From Mucilaginibacter_A sp041088075 (GTDB lineage Bacteria > Bacteroidota > Bacteroidia > Sphingobacteriales > Sphingobacteriaceae), in NCBI RefSeq assembly GCF_041088075.1, contig NZ_JBGCVY010000024.1:33383-97382 (forward strand): a stretch of DNA of 64,000 nucleotides, in the 5' to 3' direction. The notes under the pieces are model-generated. The model was given only the letters and a program-made list of their open reading frames with translations. It ran no database searches and was not told the DNA's origin. The position numbers and the translations under genes are program-made. Every line of letters starts with the position of its first letter. Position 1 is the stretch's first letter. Of this stretch, positions 35,124-44,100 are shown piece by piece.

Positions 35124-37853
35124 TTAGTTATTCGTTTGGAATTTTTTCTGCCCTTCTTCAACCTTTCTCAATTGTTCTTTCAAATTAACAGGACCTAAAG
35201 GTCTTGGTGCAGAACTTTTTATAATAGGAGTATTGTTGCCATATTTCTCAAGATTATTTACGTCTTTAGGGTTATAGATTGCCGGAACGGAAGGCGGCAA
35301 ACTATGCAAAACAAGCGTGTCGGGCCTGACCGTGATGGCGCCCTGCACAATCGGCTTAACAATAACCTTGATGTCGCCGGCTTTCATATTGGTCCTGAGA
35401 AGCAGTGGTGCTGTCCCCCAACTCATTTTTTTTGGGTTTTCGGCTATATCGGAATTGTTTATTAACCGCCCTTCGCCAACGACTTCAAAAGTTACCAACT
35501 GATCGTTAAGCCTTTTTACGGTGCCGTTATTGTCAAGGATTGATGCCGTTATTGGTATTACCGTACTGCCGTCTGCAATAATTTCTTCGGGTACTGCATC
35601 CGTTGATAATTTCAGTGCCGCAGGGCGCAACCCCGGTTTTTTGCTTGTTACGATAACTACTTTGCCATTTTTAAATCCAGTAGCTACAACCTCTGTCTTC
35701 CGGCTTTCAACATCTTTGCTGTCCCTGAAATGATAAGCGTCTTTAAAAACAATAGGGGGATGCGGCATTTTTAATGTTTTATCCGGTACAAGCGTAGCCG
35801 TATATTTACCAAATACCGTCAACCTTACAGAATCACAGTTTGTAAATACCGTTACATCGGCTGGTGAAAAAGGGGTAAATTCGTTAGCGATATAAAGCGT
35901 ATAGGGGTTTTCGCCGGTGAGCGCAAAATAGCGGCTATCCGGGTTTTGCTGGCTTTTAAACAGATAATACGCGTATTTTGTCTGACGAAAAATATCTACG
36001 AGGCCCCCATATTGAGGGTCAGGATGATAACCCCGTTCGGTATCGGCAAAAGGCCACACACAGCCTCCAATATGCCCAGCCGGGCTTTCATATAATGTTT
36101 CCCAACTGGTGGCATATTTCCCAATTCGGTCAGCGGGGTCAGGATTGGCATAGTGTTTCGCCTGAACCAATTGCGGCACTTCGCCCCATCCGCGTTCAAC
36201 CCGTCCATCTGCATTTTGGGCATTCCAATTATCAACGTTATCTCCCCATTCACGGGTAAAAAACGGCTTTTGCAATTCCCTGCGCATAATATTCATCTTA
36301 TCGCTTTTACTATCTTTATTATCTGCCAATGTTTTTTCATCTTCCACCTGTTCACCGGGGTGCCCATAAAGCAACTCATATTGATCAGCATGAGGAGAAT
36401 GGGAATTGGTTGTTGCGATACAATCTTTAAAGGGAAACTCGGCATGGGTAATTTCATATACTTTTTGACCAAAATCGGCCGGGTAACCAGTCTCGTTTGG
36501 GATTGATTCCCAGGCAAACACACTTGGATGGTTTCTGTCGCGGCGGATCATGTGCCGCACATCACTGTAAATGGAATTAGCGAAAGTTGTGTCCTTATTC
36601 CAAAATTGCCAACCTGGTGTACAAACAATTACGAATATGCCCAACTGGTCGCAGGCATCCATAAATGCCGGATCTTGTGGGTAATGCGAACCACGTACAA
36701 TGCGTATACCGGCATCGCGCATTACCTTGGCGTCATGCCAGTGCAAATTATTCGATACGGCGTTGCCAATTAAAGCATAGTCCTGGTGATGGTTGCCGCC
36801 CACCAACTTGTCATTAAACGGCTTGCCATTTAAATATAGCTTTGCATTTTCCCTAAATTCAACGCTGCGTATTCCAATGTTTTGATAGTAGCCATCAATG
36901 ATTTCCCCTGCTGCATTTTTCACAAGCGTATAAAGCCGATAAAGATTTGGATCGTCTGGTGACCATAGCCTCGGCTTTGATACCTGTAACGTTTGTATTG
37001 TTGAATTGCTGCCTTTTGCAGCTATTAGAAGTGAATGTGTTTGCTCAGCAACTATTTTGCCGGTGGTATCACGTAAATCTGTTTCAATCGTTAATTTGCT
37101 GTCTGCATTGCTTTCATTAACAACATCTGTTTGCACAACTACTTTTGCAGCTTGCCCGCTCACATCTTCATAATGAACCAATACGCCTCCCCCGGCAACT
37201 TTATTGGCCGCATTTGCGTCGCTTATATATATGTTGTTAGTGGCTACAAGCCATGCATCACGATAAATACCGCCATAATAATTAAAATCAAGTACATACT
37301 GTGCTTTGCCCGGTGCGTATTGCGGATCGTCGCTATTGTCGGCCATAACCGCTATCACGTTTTCACTGTTGTAATTAAGATCGTTATTTGCAGCATTGAT
37401 TACAACAGGCAGGTAGCCCCCTTTATGTTGTGCGACCAGCTTGCCATTAAGCCATATCTTACATTTCCCCATGATTGCTTCAAAGGTCAACGAAATCAGT
37501 TTGCCTGAAAGTTCTTTTGGAAGCGTAAAGGTCTTTCGGTACCAAACAATGCCTTGATAGTTAATTCCGCCATTGGCATCAGCCGGTAATATATCAACGC
37601 CATGTGGAAGCGTTACCTGCTTCCAACGGCTTGTTATCTTGTAATTTGCTTTGTCTGCATTCTTTACGTCGCCTTTATAGAAATACCAACCGTTGTTAAA
37701 GCTATACACCAACCTGCTGTTTGAATTATCAAGCTTGTGAAAACCGGCTGTTGAAAACAAATTATTATTAAATTTTATGGCTTGGCCGTAGGAACCGTTG
37801 CATAACACCATAGCGGCAAGGGTTATCCGGATCATCAGATTGCGTATTTTCAT
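35124..37853 (-). CDS. secreted GH2 glycoside hydrolase with extra C-terminal domains
   Basis: 909 residues with a signal peptide (1-23). Order: jelly roll (about 45-210, WKQVTLPHGVDILP), immunoglobulin-like domain, and barrel with acid/base E454 in IPNETGYP and nucleophile E535 in FFTREWGDN. A long C-terminal part follows (about 640-880) with DUF4982-like and bacterial-Ig-like stretches (ADVTVFTNCDSVRLTVFGK; LKLSTDAVPEEIIADG). It should cleave a beta-linked galactose, mannose or glucuronic acid; the specificity cannot be read. It is transcribed towards the GH92 side, after the GH43 gene. Confidence 0.87.
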   Translation of the reverse strand: MKIRNLMIRITLAAMVLCNGSYGQAIKFNNNLFSTAGFHKLDNSNSRLVYSFNNGWYFYKGDVKNADKANYKITSRWKQVTLPHGVDILPADANGGINYQGIVWYRKTFTLPKELSGKLISLTFEAIMGKCKIWLNGKLVAQHKGGYLPVVINAANNDLNYNSENVIAVMADNSDDPQYAPGKAQYVLDFNYYGGIYRDAWLVATNNIYISDANAANKVAGGGVLVHYEDVSGQAAKVVVQTDVVNESNADSKLTIETDLRDTTGKIVAEQTHSLLIAAKGSNSTIQTLQVSKPRLWSPDDPNLYRLYTLVKNAAGEIIDGYYQNIGIRSVEFRENAKLYLNGKPFNDKLVGGNHHQDYALIGNAVSNNLHWHDAKVMRDAGIRIVRGSHYPQDPAFMDACDQLGIFVIVCTPGWQFWNKDTTFANSIYSDVRHMIRRDRNHPSVFAWESIPNETGYPADFGQKVYEITHAEFPFKDCIATTNSHSPHADQYELLYGHPGEQVEDEKTLADNKDSKSDKMNIMRRELQKPFFTREWGDNVDNWNAQNADGRVERGWGEVPQLVQAKHYANPDPADRIGKYATSWETLYESPAGHIGGCVWPFADTERGYHPDPQYGGLVDIFRQTKYAYYLFKSQQNPDSRYFALTGENPYTLYIANEFTPFSPADVTVFTNCDSVRLTVFGKYTATLVPDKTLKMPHPPIVFKDAYHFRDSKDVESRKTEVVATGFKNGKVVIVTSKKPGLRPAALKLSTDAVPEEIIADGSTVIPITASILDNNGTVKRLNDQLVTFEVVGEGRLINNSDIAENPKKMSWGTAPLLLRTNMKAGDIKVIVKPIVQGAITVRPDTLVLHSLPPSVPAIYNPKDVNNLEKYGNNTPIIKSSAPRPLGPVNLKEQLRKVEEGQKKFQTNN

Positions 37854-38000
37854 TTTATATGTTTTGTTTCAATATTTAGTATAATGAATCCCCTTTCAGG
37901 GTTGTTAAAGTCCAGCTCTGATGGAACGCATACTTGCTTAGCTGTTTTAAATCCGCCGCATCCCGGTTTAATTATTCCTCTTCCACTATTCATCCCGCTG

Positions 38001-38993
38001 TTATTTCTTTTCAGGAGTAAAAATGTTCAGATCCCATTCCCGGTAAAAATGAAGTTCCATTTGCCCGCCGGGCGTTATAGCAATAGGCAAAAAAACATAT
38101 TGTGATTTCGGGCTTCCGGAACCATTCCATCTGTCGCCCATGTAGAGGTAGGCATTTTTATAACCGGGAATTTTAAAAATGTAACAGGGCTGTGAGTTGA
38201 AAGAATTATCCCCGGCATCGCCAATAAACGGAGAACCCTTTTTTTCATAAGGCCCCATAATAGACGAAGCTGTATAATAATTTCCGGGATTGGGCGTCCA
38301 TCCTGAACAGCCACTGGTAAGGAGGTAAAATGTACCGTTCTTTTTTAAAATTCCCGGCCCTTCGCAATGGGCTTTAATGTCAACATCGTTGCCGGTTACA
38401 TTAAGGTAATCACCCGACAATTCTACCATTCTTATGGTAAGATTTGTATGGTCGGCAGCATAACCGATATAAGCTTTGTCCGTTTCCGGATCCACGTAAA
38501 GGCCAATGTCTCTCGATTCATGCGCATTTGGCCGTAAATGATTTTTTAAGATAAACGGGCCTGTAGGTTTATCGCTTACCGCCACCCCAAGTTCCGCTAT
38601 CGTATAATTGTTGCCATCATAGTGAAACCACATCACATATTTTTTATTGATCTTATCGTAAATTACTTTGGGGCGTTCAAAAACTTCTATATCGCCTTTT
38701 TGTATAACCACTCCTTCATTTTTCCAGTTGTACAGATCTTTGGAAGAATAACAAGCAGCACCACGCGGCTTTCCGTAATGCTCCCCGTACCAAAAGAAAG
38801 TTTTTAAAAAAGCAACATAAATGATATTACCTCCGTGACAATCAATGGGAAGCCCGTCATCTGCAAGCCAGTTCTCACCCGTTTTAAAAGAAGTAAAACC
38901 GGTTGGGTGTTGAGCCAAAGCGGTAGTAAATATTGAAACCATACAAAAAAGCAGTATGATTAACACATTCTTGATTTTTTTTCTTTCTATCAT
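38001..38993 (-). CDS. secreted GH43 family glycosidase
   Basis: 330 residues with a signal peptide ending ALAQ near residue 27. The five-bladed propeller shows the GH43 pattern of the exo-beta-1,3-galactanase-like branch: CHGGNIIYVAFLKTFFWYGE, ACYSSKDLYNWKNEG, FERPKVIYDKINKKYVMWFH, and the acid CEGPGILKKNGTFYLLTSG. Relatives trim galactan backbones of arabinogalactan proteins. Placed between a GH2 enzyme and a propeller protein, this points to a galactose-containing plant or microbial glycan; the exact linkage is inference. Confidence 0.85.
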   Translation of the reverse strand: MIERKKIKNVLIILLFCMVSIFTTALAQHPTGFTSFKTGENWLADDGLPIDCHGGNIIYVAFLKTFFWYGEHYGKPRGAACYSSKDLYNWKNEGVVIQKGDIEVFERPKVIYDKINKKYVMWFHYDGNNYTIAELGVAVSDKPTGPFILKNHLRPNAHESRDIGLYVDPETDKAYIGYAADHTNLTIRMVELSGDYLNVTGNDVDIKAHCEGPGILKKNGTFYLLTSGCSGWTPNPGNYYTASSIMGPYEKKGSPFIGDAGDNSFNSQPCYIFKIPGYKNAYLYMGDRWNGSGSPKSQYVFLPIAITPGGQMELHFYREWDLNIFTPEKK

Positions 38994-39185
38994 TTCTTAA
39001 AATTTGATTTTATAAAAACGTCCGGACAAGGTGTAATGGTTCCACAACCTCTATCAGGTATTCATCGTTAAATTCACAATGGCTGTGTTATGGACAAATA
39101 TAATTGTTTCTTTTAGTTAAACTGGATCATAACAAAAGCCGTATTGGCCCCCATATTTTTCATGTCATTAAAAACCCATCTAAAA

Positions 39186-40307
39186 TCAATGTTCTGATTG
39201 ACCAGGAATTTCAGGAACACCCGGGTCGTCAAGAATTTGCACTGTAGTAACCGGGCCAAGTGTTTTCCAGTCTTGCATAACCCAAACTACCTTCTTATCC
39301 TTGGTCACCTCTACCATCTGCGGTCCCTTACCATTATTGTCGCCTCGAGATGTAAAAATAGTATTGCCATTCGCTAAACGGGTGCAGGTTTGGGGGGCAG
39401 TAGCAAACTGATACGCCTCCGGCAGGTCTGTTCGGGTATTGAATTCCCATACCGTTTCCCCTTTTTTATTAACCTCCAGTGTCTTGGAATCGGCCTCATT
39501 AGTGATCAACGTATTGCCATTCTTTAACCTAAGAGCCGACCAGGGCTGCTTACATGTGTACCTCCAGATCTCTTTGAAGTCTTTGTCGTATTCCACAACA
39601 TATCCAAGCCCGAAAACAGAAACGAGATAAGTTCCATCGGCGGTAACACGAGCCCGGCGATATTGCCCATGTATACCGTTAGGGTTCGCGGGTTTTGAAT
39701 ATGGAAGCTCATGCTCAACCTCAACAACTCCGGTTTTGATGTTGACAACCATTAGCTTGGGTGCCAAACCATTCACAACGAACATTACTTTGTCCAGGCC
39801 AATCGGCTGGCATGTATGAATTTCAGTATGGGTAAGTCCAGGTTTAGGGTTACAATCATAGCGCCATACAACTTTTTTATCCGGTGTGATTTCTGCCACG
39901 TACTCCATTCTTGAAAACAGGATATTGCCATTTGAAAGCATCCATACATCATCGTATTCGTAACTTGTGCCAGTGGAATAGGTCCAAATCACTTTGCCTT
40001 TATTGACCAGGAACATTTTGTCGTAGTTTTCCCCCACTAAAAGCATTGGATGCTGCGCCAAACCTTTGCCCGGTAAATCTAAAGGCGTTTCGCCTTTAGT
40101 CCAGCTGCCTGCCGGAGCAGGGGTTTCTGCCGGGCCTAATTTCGGAACGCTTGGGGATGTAAAAAGATTAAGTACATCCATACACGGCGTTGTTGTGGAT
40201 GATATACTGTTAGACTTTACCTTGGTTTTATGTTTCTTTTGTGCAGCGGTAAAATTTGTGAAAACTGTTAATAACAAAATTGTAAGAATCCATTTATTGC
40301 TTGTCAT
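39186..40307 (-). CDS. secreted PQQ-like / arylsulfotransferase-like beta-propeller
   Basis: 373 residues with a signal peptide ending TAAQ (about 22). The remainder is a propeller with repeated blades of the type VWRY / IWRY (KVVWRYDCNP, EIWRYTCKQPW, ETVWEFNT, KVVWVMQDW) and LSNGNILFS / LKNGNTLITN motifs. A conserved HTEIHTCQ and HGQYRRAR could form a metal or substrate site. No arylsulfotransferase catalytic core is evident. First gene of the minus-strand glycan cluster, with two operator-like sites about 260-290 bp upstream. Confidence 0.72.
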   Translation of the reverse strand: MTSNKWILTILLLTVFTNFTAAQKKHKTKVKSNSISSTTTPCMDVLNLFTSPSVPKLGPAETPAPAGSWTKGETPLDLPGKGLAQHPMLLVGENYDKMFLVNKGKVIWTYSTGTSYEYDDVWMLSNGNILFSRMEYVAEITPDKKVVWRYDCNPKPGLTHTEIHTCQPIGLDKVMFVVNGLAPKLMVVNIKTGVVEVEHELPYSKPANPNGIHGQYRRARVTADGTYLVSVFGLGYVVEYDKDFKEIWRYTCKQPWSALRLKNGNTLITNEADSKTLEVNKKGETVWEFNTRTDLPEAYQFATAPQTCTRLANGNTIFTSRGDNNGKGPQMVEVTKDKKVVWVMQDWKTLGPVTTVQILDDPGVPEIPGQSEH

Positions 40308-40564
40308 GATATTTAATAGGTTTAATGTTCATTTGTTAATTTCGTTTATTTAAACTTACCGTTTCGGCAAAAGGGTATCAGTTGTTGTACTTTCTGCTCG
40401 TTGCTCGATTGGGTAATTCCTTTCATCGGTCTTTCAAATTTTTTGGAGTAAAAGCTTTTAGGTTTTTATCAGTCCATCGCCTTAATATTTACTTATTTAT
40501 AATCGGTCAGGCTATATTACTTTGTTTTTTTTATATTCTTTATATAAGTAAAGATTAAAAACCA

Positions 40565-40600
40565 CGCAATCGTTGCCGAAATTTTGTGTAATCGTTTGCA
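40565..40600. promoter_or_regulatory. tandem LacI-type operator-like sites 3 and 4
   Basis: CGCAATCGTTGCCG (40565-40578) and TGTAATCGTTTGCA (40587-40600). Their central CG steps are 22 bp apart, two helical turns. Both share the AATCGTT core with sites 1 and 2. Confidence 0.6.
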
Positions 40601-40655
40601 GGAAAGAAACAGTACATTATAATCCACGAACTGTTCAAGAGGACTAAAAGTATGT

Positions 40656-40752
40656 ACAGTTTGCATAGTTTCTGCAAACTTCAAGGTAATTCGTACAGCT
40701 AAGAACCGTTTTTAAAATGAAAGCCTTTAGCAGCCATGTTAAGGGCTTTTTT
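40656..40752 (+). ncRNA. possible small RNA with terminator
   Basis: GTTTGCA-TAGTTTC-TGCAAAC forms a hairpin near 40658-40678. It is followed by AAAGCCTTTA (40720-40729) pairing with TAAGGGCTTT (40740-40749) and a T run, a plausible plus-strand terminator with no gene before it. Weak evidence; it could be left over from a lost gene. Confidence 0.25.
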
Positions 40753-40757
40753 GTTTG

Positions 40758-40845
40758 ATGCTTCTTTTACCCCCTAAAAATCATTGGATTTTTTTTCAGG
40801 AAAACCAACCTGGTCATACTAATTTATGGGTGCTAAAAGAAGCAT
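40758..40845. repeat. inverted pair of the 12-base word
   Basis: ATGCTTCTTTTA (40758-40769) with CCCCCTAAAAATC, and TAAAAGAAGCAT (40834-40845) preceded by ATTTATGGGTGC. Confidence 0.85.
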
Positions 40846-40871
40846 TGCTGAAATTGATCCCTTCTGAAAAG

Positions 40872-40891
40872 GTGTTTTTACGTAAAAACAC
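40872..40891. promoter_or_regulatory. 20-bp perfect palindrome, operator-like
   Basis: GTGTTTTTACGTAAAAACAC. No T tail follows directly, so a protein-binding site is more likely than a terminator. It lies about 260 bp before the probable start of the large membrane protein. Confidence 0.45.
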
Positions 40892-41147
40892 TTTTATCTT
40901 TTACGTGTAACTGCGCTTTCAACAACTTTGGGCTTTGTGTTATTTTGGATGCAACAATCAGAAACCGAAACACAAGCCAGTATTTTAAAAAAGTTAATTT
41001 GGATTTGACCGTTGATCTAATCTTTCCTTTAAATAAAACTTTAACTTGGACAACAATACTTAACTATTGGCAACTTATTTTTTAATCAATCCAACTTGTT
41101 TTAGCGCATTGATTTATGAAAAGTTTTTTTACTTCCGGCGGGGTTTG

Positions 41148-44100
41148 ATGGCCATTTTCATTACCGTTTTGGTAATTGTATTTCTCGGCATAAGCTATCT
41201 TTATGTTTATATCCCGGCAAAAGAAAGAAGGATCAGGGAACAAGGTTTTCGGGCGATGCAAAACATTGACCGCAACATTCAGGCAAAAATACAAAACAGT
41301 GTTTCGCTTTTAAACAATATACTTTCGGCCTACATCCGCAAAAACAAAACGGACGGAGACATCAAAAACTATATCGAAAACAACGCTTTCGGAAGCTTCA
41401 AACTAACACCAATTGTTCCAATTAAAGAAAGTGCTTTTGATAAACTTTTCGGCCCCAACAGTGATCATGGTTATCATATTCAGGAAAACCGATTCTCCAA
41501 TCAATACCTGTTAAGCTTTTACAAAAAACAGAAGGATAAAAAACAGAATGGTAATAAAGCATTCATGATTAGCATGGAGATGAATGTTGAACAGTTTTTC
41601 AAGCCATTGATGCCTGATAATGTGTTGTTTGACGAGTACATTGTATTTGATGAAAAAAAGGTAGTTTACCAAACTTTTCCTTCCGGTTTGAGCGAGGTAG
41701 ACCCGGATTCTTTAAGAAGCACAAAAAACGGGGTTAAAGGCGCAACCATCCTGAAAAAGGAAATTGGAGGCACGGTTTACCAACTGTTTTTGCAACCGGT
41801 TAGTTTTACGCCTGCCAGCAGTAAACTGATTATTGCCGGATTGCTGGCCAACGAAAAATACGAGTACGAAAAGAAACAGTTGCCATCGGGCACCGTGCAG
41901 TTCCTGATTATTGTTGCATTGGCAATCATTATTTTGTTTCCGGCAATCAAACTATACTACATGGGCAGCCAAGACCGACTGACGTTTTTTGACGGGATAA
42001 GTGCCATAATTATATCAATGCTGCTGATGTCGCTGCTCTTTTTTGTGGTTTTTAAATACAACGTCCAATTCAGGCAGCTTCAAATGGCTGATTCAAAAAA
42101 TACCATTGCCAAAAAGATCATTTCCGCTTTTCAAAACGAGATAAAGTTAAATTATCAACTTTTGCAGAAGTTGGACACATTGGCACTAAAGAACAATAAT
42201 TTTCGGACAGATATTGGAAGAATTGGTAAAGAAGACAGTTCTGAAATTGTAGAACCGGAAGACAAGGCAAGATTAAGAAACTCGGTTGACAGCATTTTGA
42301 ACCAGGAAAAATTTCCTAAAAAAGATTTTAACCAGGTTTACTGGCTCCATCAATCCGGGCAGGAATGGTTTAAGTGGGATTCGCTCAAGTACAACGGGCC
42401 GCACGGTAATTTCGGGCAGCGCGGTTATGTAAAAAATATACTGGCAAAAAAAGCATACCTGTTAAATGCAGATACAACAAAACCTTATTATTTAGAACAG
42501 ATCATCTCCTGGACGACTGGCGCTTTTACCACGGTTATCAGCCGTGAGTCGGTTTTATCCGAACCTAAACGTCCTGTTGTTGCAGCTTTTGCCTTTAACA
42601 TGAAATGCCTTGACGAAGTTGTTTTGCCCGCCGGTTATACTTTTGCCATCATTGACGGGCGCGGCAAAGTGCTTTATCACGCCAACAAAAACCGAAACCT
42701 GAAAGAGAACCTGTTGCAGGAATTTTCTAAGCACAGAGAACTGCAAAGTTGTATCGAAGCACATGCACAAAAGTCGTTTCAAACGGCATATATGGGCAAA
42801 GATTATGTGGTAGAAGTGAAACCCATTACCGGCTTGCCTTATTTTATAGCTGTTTTTAGCGATATCAGCTTTATTGATACACGCGATGTTGAGATTTACT
42901 GTTTTACGCTGGCCATGTTGTTCGCATTTTTTTGTTTCCTGATGGTAGAAATGGCCGTGGTTTTTTTGGTTTCTTCCCAGGGTTCTTATTTTAAAAAGCA
43001 ACGGTTTTATATCAATTGGATCGGGCCAAAAGCTTCTTTTCATCAGTACTATGTTTTGTCGTTGGTTTTAAATATTGCAATTGTGCTGCTGCTCAACTTT
43101 GCATTTAAAGTTTCCACTTTTGCCGAATTTTTTTTCATGCTTTTGTTTTCGGCCACAGCCGCGCTTGCTTTTTTAATGTGCCTTTTTGCCAACCGTTATC
43201 GAAAAGAAAATGAGGAAGTACTTTTCAGGATTAAAAAAAAGACGGTTTGGGTTTTGCTGGCCTTTATCGGGCTGATTAATGTTATGGCTGTTTTTATACT
43301 CGATCATACTATAAAATTTATTGCCTTTGAAGTTGTTATCTTGTTGCTGGCCGCGGCACTGTTTGTTTTTTGGGAAAATTGGACCAGTAAAACAGCCGAA
43401 GCAAAAGCCCAAAAAGTTAAAAGCCCTTACAGGATGTTTTGGGACTATAAGCACAGCTTTACGCTGATGGTTCTTACCCGGCTTATCATCACCAGCGGAA
43501 TCCCTGTTGTGCTTTTTTATGTAATGGCTTATAACTATGAACAAAACTTGTTGATCCGTTACCGGCAATATGATTTTGCCAAGAAGTTGATAGAAAAAGA
43601 ACCACGCAACAGTAAAAGTTATTTAAATGATGTTGAAAATGGCAGCCGGGGTATTTACACGGACAACTCCTGGATCGGTTCGATTTCCAAATCAACAAAA
43701 ACCGATACCGTCAATACATCCTGTTCCGAAGAAAACTTAACGGTCAGTCTGTTAAAGTCTTTTCACTTCTACCGGGATTCCTCGGCCATCCGGGAAAATC
43801 ATCTTTACCAATCCGCTGCGGTAGACTCAAGCCTTTTTTATAACCAGTTATACAAAGGCCCTTTAAACGATACCGTTAGCACGAAAACGCTTTTGCAAAA
43901 CCCTTACGGAAGCGATTACCTGAAAGTAGAATCTAAAAGCTTAAATTATCGTTTGCCTTCCTTGTTCAATCGCGGCGAATTGCCTTTTTGGGTATTGATG
44001 CTTTTTTTACTGCTTGTTTTTTATGGTTTGATCTTGAACATCATCGAAAAACTGTTTGCGTTGAATTTGCCTGTTACAGATGTTTGGGGAGCGATAGACA

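Larger units (their letters stand above)
40308..41147. other. 840-bp regulatory and repeat spacer
   Basis: Divergent region between the glycan cluster and the 1400-residue membrane protein. Holds two operator-like sites (40565-40600), a small hairpin and terminator-like hairpin (40656-40752), an inverted word pair (40758-40845) and a 20-bp perfect palindrome (40872-40891). No protein gene seen before the downstream start. Confidence 0.6.

Noticed and set aside
24208..40307. A complete Sus-type polysaccharide utilisation locus
   Set aside because: No SusC/SusD pair, sigma/anti-sigma pair or hybrid two-component regulator lies in the window; only hydrolases and propellers are seen.
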